13,229 bases of DNA from DATESZ01 sp035283845 (GTDB lineage: Bacteria; Desulfobacterota; Syntrophia; Syntrophales; JACQWR01): the NCBI GenBank assembly GCA_035283845.1, contig DATESZ010000111.1, positions 1 to 13,229 on the forward strand. Reading direction: 5' to 3'. The notes beneath the pieces were generated by a model. That model saw nothing but the letters and a program-made list of their open reading frames with translations. It made no database searches and was not told where the DNA came from. Positions 1-6,642 of this stretch are shown here, piece by piece (the stretch's first letter is position 1; every line of letters begins with the position of its first letter). The translations under genes and the position numbers were made by a program.

Positions 1-2585
1 TTATTGGTTTTGAGATGTTCCACTGCCGCCTCGCCGCTGGAAGCAGAATTAACATGGTAACCAAGACTCGTCAGAATAGAGGTTGCCACGTTTCTCTGAT
101 CCTGAACGTCATCTACCACCAGAACTGATTCTCCATGACCCAGGTATTGCTCCAGGGGTATCTTCCCTGTCTTCTCACCCACGGTTTCCCTCGTCACGGG
201 GAAGTAGAGCGTAAAGGCAGTCCCTTTACCCTCGATACTCTGGACATCAATGTAGCCTTTATGATCTTTAACGGTCCCCCAGACAATTGACAACCCCAGT
301 CCTGTTCCGCTCCGCCCCATCTTCTTCTTTGTAAAGAAAGGCTCAAATATCTTGCCCATGTCTTCCGATGAGATGCCTGTCCCTGTATCCGATACGCTCA
401 GGACCACGTAGTCCCCTTCCTCTACCCTGTCATAACCCCGGACTGCCTTGTCGAGATAACGGTTCTCCGTCCGGATCACTACTTCCCCGCTGCCCATAAT
501 GGCTTCCGCCGCATTCGACACCAGGTTCAGAACTGTTTTCTCCAGATGGACGGGAGATCCCCTGATATTCAATAAGTCCTTTCCCAGCTCTGACTTGAAG
601 TCCACAGGGCTGTGATAGTCTTTTACTCTTTTAAATTCCTGGGTTACAAAAAGATTGGAAACGACTCTGTTTAAATCGACTACCTCAGATACTGAAACGC
701 CTCTTCTGGCCAGCGTCAGCAGGTCCTGAATGATAGCGGCGGCCTTTTCGCTGGATTTCATAATGTTCGCGGCATATTCCCGTGTGGGATTGCCTTCCGG
801 TATGCTTTCCATAAGAAGCTCAGAATATCCCGAAGTGACGCCGAGGACGTTATTGAGATCATGGGCCACACCTCCAGCCAACTGTCCCAGGGCCTCCATC
901 TTCTCGGCACGTTGCAGACGTTCCTGTAGGACTCGCTTCTCCTCCTCCGAAAGCTTGCGGTCGGTGATGTCGATTACCATAGAAATATAATAGAGCAATG
1001 CGCCTTGCTCATCGTGGACGCTTGAAACGATCAGGTGACCCCAAAGCACTTCACCACTCTTTTTGATATAGCGCTTCTCGGTTTGGTAGAAGGGAATTTT
1101 GCCCAGTCCTACCATCTTTGCATTCTCTATGTCCTGCTTGAGATGATCGGGGTGCGTTATATCAGCGACTGTCATGGAGTGGAGTTCATCTGCCGAGTAT
1201 CCCGTCATACGGCAAAATGCAGGGTTAACTTTCTCAAATGCAAGTGATGGCGAGGCGATGCTCATACCCAGATGAGCATCTTCAAATATTTTCCTGAACC
1301 GTTCTTCGCTATCCCGCAAATTCTTCTCCGCCTGCTTTTGATCGGTAATGTCACGTAAAAAAGCTACAAGCTGCCCACCTTCGACAGGCTGGGATTGGAT
1401 GCCGACTCCGACGTCGAAAATGGTTCCATCCCTGCGGCGATGCCGGGACTCGAAACGATCCTCGCCCCGTGCCATGACCTTTTGTATGTGGTGAATGAGG
1501 CTATCGGCCGTTTCGGTGATCGATATGTCGGAAACTCTCATGACCAGGAGTTCCTCTGCACTATATCCGCTCATCCGGCAATAGGTCTGATTGACTTCCA
1601 GCAGACGCCCTTGCTTGTCTACACGCCAGAAGCCGTCCATGGACGTCTCAAGTATAGTCCTGTGCCGTTCCTCACTTTCCCGCAGGGTCTCTGCCTTATC
1701 ATCTCTCTCTCTGTTGGCTTTGTCTATGTCATTGCCGATTGATTTTGCTATCGTCGCTATGACGATGCCGACAATAACTGCAGCAAAGACAACTGATAAA
1801 TATGATGTCAGTGCAACGTTAATCTTTAAGTGTAACGAAATTGTATGGATGGAATCAGTGATTAGAATAAAAGCAACTGCTGTGGGAAGAAAAGCCCTCG
1901 TTAAGCGACTGCGCATTGAGGGACCGGCAAACAATTGGACCAATGGAACAGAAGACCCCGATGCGAAAATGATTCCCAGACCAAGAAAGAAAAAGGCAAC
2001 TGCCGTTGGAAAGGCAACTGGAATTATAGTTCCGCCATATAATAGAGGTGTTCCATGCGCATAACCAAGAATAATTGCCAATCCTGCAACACTCACGCTC
2101 AGTCCCATAAATGAAGCGGTATTTTTATACAGTTGTTTTTTCTGACCGGGGAGGCAGAGCAGCAAGATGCCTGATGAGGCGATAATGAACATCATTTCCG
2201 TAACAGGAGACATGTGTCCGGCGTGATGCGGGTACTGCGAATAAAGCTCAGCAAACCCCAGATGTTCTGCTTCAATGGTAGTTCCCATTAAGAAAGCTAT
2301 AAGCAATATTGAAGCAATTAGGATGGTTAAGGATGCGCACAATGCCGTAATCGTTCGGTGAGGAACGCCGGCAAAGATAGTATAAATAAGAAAGGGAGTG
2401 CCCAATATGCTGAAACATAATGCAGTGCTGGGAGCGATGGGGATGTAGGATGGACTTAAGCCGGTCAGTATTGTTGACATCAAGGCCCATCCTTTTAGAG
2501 ATAAGGCGCTGATGGCAACTGTAATAATTAAACTCCAGCGGGATAAACGTCTTAAGGCCGATTCTAAGCGTTCTTCAGCATTCAT
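1..2585 (-). CDS. Membrane-bound hybrid sensor histidine kinase (two PAS domains, HisKA, HATPase, receiver), 3' end cut off
   Basis: Open without a stop from an ATG at 2585 to the window edge (861 full codons). I checked the frame at several points and found no shift. Residues 1 to about 285 are hydrophobic, with roughly seven or eight likely membrane helices, and match no sensor family I can name. Two PAS domains follow (about 300-420 and 422-545), each opening with an SEERxR/K linker. The phosphoacceptor is His575 in HDLNN (codon 861-863). The ATP-binding domain shows the N box NLVSNAAEA (about 687), DTGTGI (about 733), FEPFFTKK and GTGLGLSIV (about 766). A receiver starts near residue 816 with VLVVDD and leaves the window before its phosphorylated Asp. 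AGG lies 7 nt before the ATG; a TTG one codon upstream is possible. The signal sensed and the target are unknown. It follows the four-gene cassette on the same strand, 109 bp away. Confidence 0.93.
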   Translation of the reverse strand, partial: MNAEERLESALRRLSRWSLIITVAISALSLKGWALMSTILTGLSPSYIPIAPSTALCFSILGTPFLIYTIFAGVPHRTITALCASLTILIASILLIAFLMGTTIEAEHLGFAELYSQYPHHAGHMSPVTEMMFIIASSGILLLCLPGQKKQLYKNTASFMGLSVSVAGLAIILGYAHGTPLLYGGTIIPVAFPTAVAFFFLGLGIIFASGSSVPLVQLFAGPSMRSRLTRAFLPTAVAFILITDSIHTISLHLKINVALTSYLSVVFAAVIVGIVIATIAKSIGNDIDKANRERDDKAETLRESEERHRTILETSMDGFWRVDKQGRLLEVNQTYCRMSGYSAEELLVMRVSDISITETADSLIHHIQKVMARGEDRFESRHRRRDGTIFDVGVGIQSQPVEGGQLVAFLRDITDQKQAEKNLRDSEERFRKIFEDAHLGMSIASPSLAFEKVNPAFCRMTGYSADELHSMTVADITHPDHLKQDIENAKMVGLGKIPFYQTEKRYIKKSGEVLWGHLIVSSVHDEQGALLYYISMVIDITDRKLSEEEKRVLQERLQRAEKMEALGQLAGGVAHDLNNVLGVTSGYSELLMESIPEGNPTREYAANIMKSSEKAAAIIQDLLTLARRGVSVSEVVDLNRVVSNLFVTQEFKRVKDYHSPVDFKSELGKDLLNIRGSPVHLEKTVLNLVSNAAEAIMGSGEVVIRTENRYLDKAVRGYDRVEEGDYVVLSVSDTGTGISSEDMGKIFEPFFTKKKMGRSGTGLGLSIVWGTVKDHKGYIDVQSIEGKGTAFTLYFPVTRETVGEKTGKIPLEQYLGHGESVLVVDDVQDQRNVATSILTSLGYHVNSASSGEAAVEHLKTN

Positions 2586-2649
2586 CAATGTACCTGCTTT
2601 AGGCTTGGGTCTGCGACAAAAATGTGGGTATCATATTCTTGCAGAGACG

Positions 2650-2683
2650 AATCCCCCCTTTATCAAATGGGGGCAGGGGGATT
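2650..2683. repeat. Imperfect G/C-rich inverted repeat between two minus-strand genes
   Basis: AATCCCCC at 2650-2657 pairs with GGGGGATT at 2676-2683, and the interior (CTTT..AAAT-GGGGG) is partly self-complementary. It lies in the 109-bp gap between the end of the membrane methyltransferase gene and the start of the histidine kinase. Read on the minus strand it has no clean run of T after the stem, so it is a poor intrinsic terminator. It resembles the small palindromic elements scattered between genes in many proteobacteria. A role in separating the two transcription units is possible but not shown. Confidence 0.5.
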
Positions 2684-2694
2684 TTAATACACAC

Positions 2695-3462
2695 CTATAT
2701 GCGATCTGTTTTCTTCAGAAAGCGGGCGACGCCGTATAAGATAAAAAAAGGAGTTGCAAATAGAGCTATAAGTTCAGGACGGCCGAGTATGCCGACCGGG
2801 CCGATCAAGTAGCGATATTTGGCTATCAGAAGAACATAAGCGCCAAAAAACCAAACGAATAGGGTCCCGTACTCTTTGGCAATCACCCTTTTCCAGTCGA
2901 AGCGATGCCGTCTCATTGTTTGAGCCAGCCCCTGCAGCCGAGGCAAGAAGCGGTTCGTATCGCGAAGGTACTCGTCATATTTTTCCCCAAATTTCTCGCG
3001 CAGGAAACGCTCTTCTTCTAAGACGATGCTCAAGTAGACCAGAAGAAAGAAAGGAAAAATAGCGAGGTAAGTCCAGGGCGAGCCGTAGATCAGACAGAAC
3101 CCCAGGGCGAAAAGGAGATTGCCGACATACATCGGATTGCGCGTATGCGCATAGATCCCCTCTATCACGAGATCTTCTGCGTAAACCTGTCCGTTGCGCC
3201 CCCCCCGGACAATGTTGTAGACGAGGCCGATCGTGAGACACCGGATGGTTTCACCGAGCATAGCCACGTTCAGGCCGATACCGGTCGCAAAAAGATCCCA
3301 TCTCCGACTCCCTGCAAAAAATGCCGGCCGGACTAAAAGCGCCCCCAGCAGGTAAACAACGGGAAACAATCCATTTCGGAAGCGAAAGAAAAAAGCTCCG
3401 ATGGCGCAAAGTGTTTTATACATGGAAGAGCGATCTTTTGCTATCGTTTTAGCGGCATTCAT
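2695..3462 (-). CDS. Isoprenylcysteine carboxyl methyltransferase / phospholipid N-methyltransferase-family membrane protein
   Basis: A 255-residue integral membrane protein. Hydrophobic segments lie at about 31-50, 57-80, 112-128, 130-148, 199-214 and 231-247. Family signatures are GIYAHTRNPMYVG (102-114), the acidic EEE/RF stretch (149-153) and FGEKYDEY (158-165) followed by FLP. In this family they form the SAM-binding end of the active site. Known members methylate prenylated cysteine carboxylates or phosphatidylethanolamine, and bacterial homologues are often uncharacterised. About 80 residues with two extra membrane segments follow the conserved core. The start overlaps the CmoA-like gene by four bases (ATGA, 3462-3459) and lacks a strong ribosome site of its own, so translational coupling is likely. 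Codons 86-88 contain a run of eight G. It is the last gene of the four-gene cassette. The substrate is unknown; a membrane-bound or lipid product of the cassette is a reasonable inference. Confidence 0.85.
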   Translation of the reverse strand: MNAAKTIAKDRSSMYKTLCAIGAFFFRFRNGLFPVVYLLGALLVRPAFFAGSRRWDLFATGIGLNVAMLGETIRCLTIGLVYNIVRGGRNGQVYAEDLVIEGIYAHTRNPMYVGNLLFALGFCLIYGSPWTYLAIFPFFLLVYLSIVLEEERFLREKFGEKYDEYLRDTNRFLPRLQGLAQTMRRHRFDWKRVIAKEYGTLFVWFFGAYVLLIAKYRYLIGPVGILGRPELIALFATPFFILYGVARFLKKTDRI

Positions 3463-4190
3463 TTTATGGCGATCATCCCGCAGAAGTTATACCACCTGAA
3501 AAACATCTCGCAACTCCTAAACCCGCATTCCACAAGAAGGTCCCGGTTCTCGGAGTAATTGTACGGAATCAGCACATTCTCGAGGGCTTCCCTCTTTTGC
3601 GCAATCTCCAGCTCCGAGTAGCCGTTTCTCCTTTTCATTTCATAGTAGTATTTAATGAATAATCTATTTATCGTCGAGTCCGGACTGAGAACCTTCTCAA
3701 CGAGGATTAGACATCCATCCTTATTGATGCCGGAAGCGACCTCCCTGACCACGCGCGTGCGACGAAGCGGTCTGACAAATTGAAGAACCAGGTTCATAAT
3801 GACCATGGAGGCGTTTTCAATGCTCCCGCTGTTATTCAGGTCTGAACAAATGAGCTCGCAAGGGTGCGTGATTGCAGAGCTTGCCAGTTTCTCTTTCGCC
3901 TTGGCAAGCATCGCCTCAGACGCATCCGTACCGATGAAATTCACACCTTTGGCTACCGCGGAATCGATTTGAATGAAGGTGTTGCAGGTGGAACATCCCA
4001 GATCATAGAGGTTGGTGCCGGGGACGGCAAAATCGGCCGCCATCTCCCCGATCATCCGCTGGATCTCTGTGTAGAAAGGGACGGAGCGATCGAGCATATT
4101 GTCAAATACCCTGGCTGTGTCCTCGCCGAAATCGAAATCCTTCGTCTGAAGCCCTTCCTTTCGGAACAGGTCATCATTTGTAGACGGCAT
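3459..4190 (-). CDS. CmoA-like carboxy-S-adenosyl-L-methionine synthase / class I SAM-dependent methyltransferase
   Basis: 243 residues, close in length to E. coli CmoA (247) and aligning along almost its whole length from memory. Shared blocks include RVF-DM..RSVP.Y (27-40), YDLGCS (62-67), ENASMV (125-130), L.LQF (134-138), NGYSELEI.QKR (189-200) and LENV. CmoA makes carboxy-SAM from SAM and prephenate. The arginine that holds the added carboxylate (Arg199 in E. coli) aligns with Arg200, and Tyr39 with Tyr40. One difference is in the SAM loop: GCSTCNTF replaces GCSLGAAT, so a glycine is lost and a cysteine gained. A strong ribosome site (AAAGGAGGTG) lies just before the ATG. The gene sits 32 nt after the radical SAM gene and overlaps the membrane methyltransferase gene. 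No CmoB is seen here. It could be the cell's only CmoA or a paralogue feeding carboxy-SAM, or SAM chemistry, into this cassette. Confidence 0.85.
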   Translation of the reverse strand: MPSTNDDLFRKEGLQTKDFDFGEDTARVFDNMLDRSVPFYTEIQRMIGEMAADFAVPGTNLYDLGCSTCNTFIQIDSAVAKGVNFIGTDASEAMLAKAKEKLASSAITHPCELICSDLNNSGSIENASMVIMNLVLQFVRPLRRTRVVREVASGINKDGCLILVEKVLSPDSTINRLFIKYYYEMKRRNGYSELEIAQKREALENVLIPYNYSENRDLLVECGFRSCEMFFRWYNFCGMIAIK

Positions 4191-4222
4191 AACACCTCCT
4201 TTACTGAATCAAAAACGGGTCA

Positions 4223-5200
4223 CTACCACAGATAGGCTAAAAAAAACTTTTCCGTTTCATACCTTATATTTTTTACCAATCGGTTAACAAAACCGTTTTG
4301 TGTAATTCCGAATTCGCACTTCTTACATATGAAGTCATTGGGCGATGGCGCGCCGCCATATATCTGGCTGATCTTCTGCAACATTTCGTTTCCATTCCAG
4401 ACACCCTGTATTGTATTGTTTTTCAGATTGCCAACAATCTCCTCCCGCCCCATATCATTACAACAAAGAACCACAGCTCCATCAAAACATATGACCATCT
4501 CGCCTAATGGCCGGCCGGGGTTGCATCCACACAATGAGGTTTTGTTGCGGACAGCTATCTCAGGCAATAAACCTGCCCTGTTATTAGGTAATGGCATCCT
4601 TACGGTTATATCTTTTTGGCGGAAAAAAGAACGGACACGTTTCGCTTCTCCTCTCGGCCAATGATATGGAATGCTTTGAATGTCAACTTTATCTTTGGAA
4701 TAATTATGCGATAGATAATCTATATTTCTTAGTGTCTTGTCAATATTTAAACCCATTATCCGTTTATACACGTCTGCAGAAATTCCATGACAGCTTATTG
4801 TAACCGGCCCATTAAACCCTGTCCCCTTCAATGAATCAACCACTTCCGGTGTCATAAGTTCTGCATTAGTTTGAATGCTAAAGTTGAGATCCGACTGTAT
4901 TACATAGCGCAATCTGTCGATTGCTATTTTCGGGTGAACAAATAATTCTCCCATATTACAGAACAAGACATCACCCCTAAACTCGTTCTTTTTTGATAAA
5001 TCGCTGAAATCATCGATTATTTTAATAAATAGATTTTCATCCATAATCCCCATGGGATTCTTTTTTTTCAAAAAGGGATATGGGCAAATAGAACATCTCG
5101 CATTACAATAAGAATGAATATCTACGATAAGTTGCTTAGGATATGAATCGCGCGCGGGGAGTGGAAGGGGCATTTCTTGACTCTTATTATATTGCTGCAA
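4223..5200 (-). CDS. Radical SAM enzyme with C-terminal SPASM-type domain
   Basis: 325 residues from the TTG at 5200. The radical SAM 4Fe-4S motif CNARCSIC has Cys32, Cys36 and Cys39. GEL.VHP (84-90) and ISCHG (135-139) fit core strands of the partial barrel. A C-terminal cysteine set (224, 226, 238, 246, 247, 292, 295), with GEMVICFDGAVVLCCND and then GNL, is typical of SPASM auxiliary-cluster domains. SPASM enzymes modify peptides, sugars or other small molecules by radical chemistry. The start is uncertain: the TTG lies 12 nt after the preceding stop without a clear ribosome site, while an ATG at 5173 (residue 10) has a weak AAGAG upstream. Either start keeps all motifs. The gene looks richer in A/T than the LPS genes, a possible sign of transfer. 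No precursor-peptide gene was seen next to it. The substrate is unknown. Confidence 0.9.
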   Translation of the reverse strand: MQQYNKSQEMPLPLPARDSYPKQLIVDIHSYCNARCSICPYPFLKKKNPMGIMDENLFIKIIDDFSDLSKKNEFRGDVLFCNMGELFVHPKIAIDRLRYVIQSDLNFSIQTNAELMTPEVVDSLKGTGFNGPVTISCHGISADVYKRIMGLNIDKTLRNIDYLSHNYSKDKVDIQSIPYHWPRGEAKRVRSFFRQKDITVRMPLPNNRAGLLPEIAVRNKTSLCGCNPGRPLGEMVICFDGAVVLCCNDMGREEIVGNLKNNTIQGVWNGNEMLQKISQIYGGAPSPNDFICKKCEFGITQNGFVNRLVKNIRYETEKFFLAYLW

Positions 5201-5211
5201 TGCACTAAATT

Positions 5212-5769
5212 CTACTTTACATACTCCAGAACAATTATATCTTCATCGTCCCCAAGGCACATGGCATGAATCATTTCACCCTTTATAATACCTTTCAAAC
5301 CAGCGGAATCAATAATGCCGGCTATGAAAGTGTTTGATGCTTCTCTCCATGCCTTGCATATTTCATCAGTGGCCTTCATCCCAAGAAGCATCTGTCCAAA
5401 GCCCCAAAATGAGCACATGGACCCATGCAGGGTCTTTCGATCCTTACCATCCTCTTTAAGGGTTACGGGGTTCAATAGATTATTGTAGCCAACCTTAATT
5501 AGATTCGCAAGCGTATCAATGTCCTTGACTTCCTTAAGCCCTAATTTCTCCTTAAGTAAGGAATAACATATTTTACCCATTTGATACCATGCCTTAGAGA
5601 CAATTTCGTAGGTTTTTTGAGGCCCAAACTCTTCCTCAAGCGCCATATCAAAACCTCTCTCCAGTAAAAACGGAAAAAGAAGGATATTTTCCAATTGTTC
5701 CAGAGAAATATTGTCTGGATCCGCCCCCGTCCTTTTTAACGCCTCTTTAGTATCCCATCTCTCCTGCAT
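5212..5769 (-). CDS. Small, mostly helical protein, possibly L-2-amino-thiazoline-4-carboxylate hydrolase-like
   Basis: 185 residues, soluble and without a signal peptide. A strong ribosome site (AAAAGGAGG) lies 8 nt before the ATG. The N-terminal half is helical, with a block around FPFLLERGFDMALEEEFG. The second half has TLHGSMCSFWGF (about 113-124), ICKAW and a C-terminal GDDEDIIVLEY. That layout (a conserved Cys region, a second Cys/acid helix, then a terminal GDD strand) resembles the ATC-hydrolase family and, more distantly, 4-vinyl-reductase (V4R) domains. I place it there only tentatively and would otherwise call it hypothetical. It is the first gene of the cassette and is followed after 11 nt by the radical SAM gene, so a shared pathway is likely. 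Its upstream region holds a G/C-rich palindrome and a dispersed repeat. Confidence 0.75.
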   Translation of the reverse strand: MQERWDTKEALKRTGADPDNISLEQLENILLFPFLLERGFDMALEEEFGPQKTYEIVSKAWYQMGKICYSLLKEKLGLKEVKDIDTLANLIKVGYNNLLNPVTLKEDGKDRKTLHGSMCSFWGFGQMLLGMKATDEICKAWREASNTFIAGIIDSAGLKGIIKGEMIHAMCLGDDEDIIVLEYVK

Positions 5770-5827
5770 TATGATGCCCTCCTTTTAATTTGAGTTATCC
5801 ATACGATCTTCCACTCGAAAATACCTT

Positions 5828-5924
5828 TCACCCTCCCCCTTCCCCCTCCCCTTGAGGGAGGGGGAAGGGGGAGGGGTAATTTTCATTCTCCTTTGTGACG
5901 GGTACCGTCATGAGGGTTTCACCT
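5828..5924 (-). repeat. Dispersed repeat copy A (46-bp core 5879-5924) with a small ORF running into the palindrome
   Basis: The core 5879-5924 matches 11619-11664 at 44 of 46 positions in the same orientation. On the minus strand the core reads as a ribosome-site-like AGGTGA, then ATG (5911), then codons for MTVPVTKENEN. In this copy the frame runs on through the palindrome as a low-complexity Pro/Gly/Glu tail and stops at 5828, giving 27 codons. Beyond the palindrome a second short match resumes (CACTCGAAAAT at about 5812-5822 and 11566-11576). The small ORF probably makes no conserved protein here because its tail comes from the palindrome. The repeat lies just upstream of both divergent transcription units. 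Confidence 0.7.
5831..5875. repeat. Perfect 20-bp G/C inverted repeat with 5-nt loop
   Basis: Arm 5831-5850 (C-rich: CCCTC5TTC5TCCC) is exactly complementary to arm 5856-5875, with CTTGA as the loop. The plus strand carries four closely spaced G tracts (3, 5, 5 and 3-4 G), so a G-quadruplex is possible as well as a hairpin. It lies between the divergent starts at 5769 and 5973 and has no T run on either side, so it is not a normal terminator. It sits inside the wider homology between the two dispersed repeat copies, where copy B has unrelated sequence, as if a mobile palindrome had been inserted. Confidence 0.85.
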
Positions 5925-5925
5925 G

Positions 5926-5942
5926 TTGGCCAACAACTTGCA
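5926..5942 (+). promoter_or_regulatory. Candidate sigma-54 (-24/-12) promoter for the csbD-like gene
   Basis: TTGGC at 5926-5930, seven bases, then TTGCA at 5938-5942. The invariant GG (5928-5929) and GC (5940-5941) are ten bases apart, exactly as in the TGGCAC-N5-TTGCW consensus. The expected start of transcription is near 5953, leaving a short leader before the ribosome site at about 5961-5965 and the ATG at 5973. TTGGCCAA within it is also palindromic. An enhancer-binding activator would be needed, and no site for one was identified. Confidence 0.45.
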
Positions 5943-5972
5943 GCTACGTCTGTAAGATCAAGGAGGTATAAC

Positions 5973-6152
5973 ATGAAATCAAGTACGAAGTACCAGGCGG
6001 AAGGAACGTTTCACGAAGTGAAAGGTAAGTTCAAGGAGATCGCCGCGGAACTAAGCGACAATCCTGAGTTAGAAGCTGAAGGTGCTTATGAAAAGATAGC
6101 CGGCAAAATTCAGGAAAAGATCGGTGATTTCAAGAAGATTTTGGGGAAGTAG
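5973..6152 (+). CDS. CsbD-like small stress protein
   Basis: 59 residues, small, charged and helical, with no signal peptide. The CsbD pattern is visible: EGTFHEVKGKFKE (10-22), then a D/E-rich middle (about 25-37) and a second half-repeat, YEKIAGKIQEKIGDFKK (39-55). CsbD-family proteins are abundant under general stress in many bacteria, and their biochemical role is not settled. The start is set by a strong ribosome site (AAGGAGG) 7 nt before the ATG. An earlier in-frame ATG at 5895 has no such site and would run through the dispersed repeat, so it was not used. The gene is alone on the plus strand, has a good sigma-54-type promoter upstream, and is followed by a decayed BON gene. CsbD and BON genes often neighbour each other in deltaproteobacterial stress clusters. 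Confidence 0.88.
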   Translation: MKSSTKYQAEGTFHEVKGKFKEIAAELSDNPELEAEGAYEKIAGKIQEKIGDFKKILGK

Positions 6153-6203
6153 TGAGAGCGGCGTACCATGCACCGTCGTATCCTTGGGCCCCCTGCTGTG
6201 GAA

Positions 6204-6283
6204 GCATGATACACCTCAACCAGGACTCTGAAAGGCAAGATGTCTTCAGAGCAAAAAAATTCAAAAAACAACAGCAACAACAA
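6204..6283 (+). repeat. Leader repeat, copy 1 (partner at 6569-6642)
   Basis: Two blocks are shared with 6569-6642. The first begins GCATGATACACC and runs about 26 nt with four or five differences. The second begins TTCAAAAAAC (6260-6283) and runs 24 nt with three differences. An indel separates them. Copy 1 leads into the ATG at 6301 of the broken BON gene, so it looks like that gene's leader. The pair suggests a former tandem duplication of the BON gene or its upstream region. Confidence 0.6.
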
Positions 6284-6300
6284 TAAAAGGAACGTACAAA

Positions 6301-6528
6301 TGAAAGTAATGTATAGATTAGCGGTAATTATCGTGACGGTTGTCGCTCTGCTCATCACCAGTGCAAAGATGTATAATGACCTGTCTTTGCCCGTAATCCG
6401 GACTAACTACGGCCTGCATCTCAATGTTTTCGGTGACCGTTGCAGGTCTCACCGGTGTCTTGAGAGTGGACAACAGGATGGAAGTCAAAGGGGTACGTCC
6501 CGCTGAGAACTCGGACGATCTGAGTTAA
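6301..6528 (+). pseudogene. Broken BON-domain exported protein gene
   Basis: The ATG at 6301, with AAAGGA 8 nt upstream, opens a clear signal-peptide-like start: MKVMYR, a hydrophobic VTVVALLI core, then TSA. The frame then runs into unrelated sequence. In another frame, 6433-6528 encodes VAGLTGVLRVDNRMEVKG and then RPAENSD and a stop. This matches the end of a BON domain (the VAGL.GV..VDNRLEVKG pattern, often followed by ERPAENSD). The middle of the domain is missing and the two ends are in different frames, so the gene has suffered at least one internal deletion. BON proteins are periplasmic or envelope proteins that bind membranes and respond to osmotic stress. The long frame through 6240-6506 would give a protein with no BON domain and is not taken as a real gene. 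Confidence 0.55.
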
Positions 6529-6568
6529 AGATCAGATAGAAGAAAAATGCAATAACTAGGCTACTCTT

Positions 6569-6642
6569 GCATGATACACCACAACCACGACTCCAAAAAA
6601 ACATGAGGTCTAAAGAGTTCAAAAAACAGTAGTAACAACAAC
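6569..6642 (+). repeat. Leader repeat, copy 2
   Basis: Diverged copy of 6204-6283 in the same orientation, 365 bp downstream. Its second block ends in AGTAGTAACAACAA, but what follows differs from copy 1: the sequence goes straight into the orphan coding fragment ending at 6762 instead of a BON signal peptide. This supports the view that 6153-6745 is a graveyard of duplicated and deleted genes. Confidence 0.55.

Noticed and set aside
1395..2064. Plus-strand open frames of 115 and 157 codons
   Set aside because: Both are antisense to the membrane and PAS part of the histidine kinase, whose frame is continuous and well supported.
5831..5875. The G/C palindrome as an intrinsic terminator
   Set aside because: It lies between two divergent gene starts, not after a gene end, and has no T run on either strand.
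5895..5972. A longer csbD product starting at the ATG at 5895
   Set aside because: There is no ribosome site; the extension is encoded by the dispersed repeat and does not resemble CsbD. The ATG at 5973 has AAGGAGG at good spacing.
6240..6506. An 88-codon plus-strand frame as a whole gene
   Set aside because: Only its middle (signal-peptide-like part from 6301) looks real, and the true BON ending is in another frame. It is described as a pseudogene instead.
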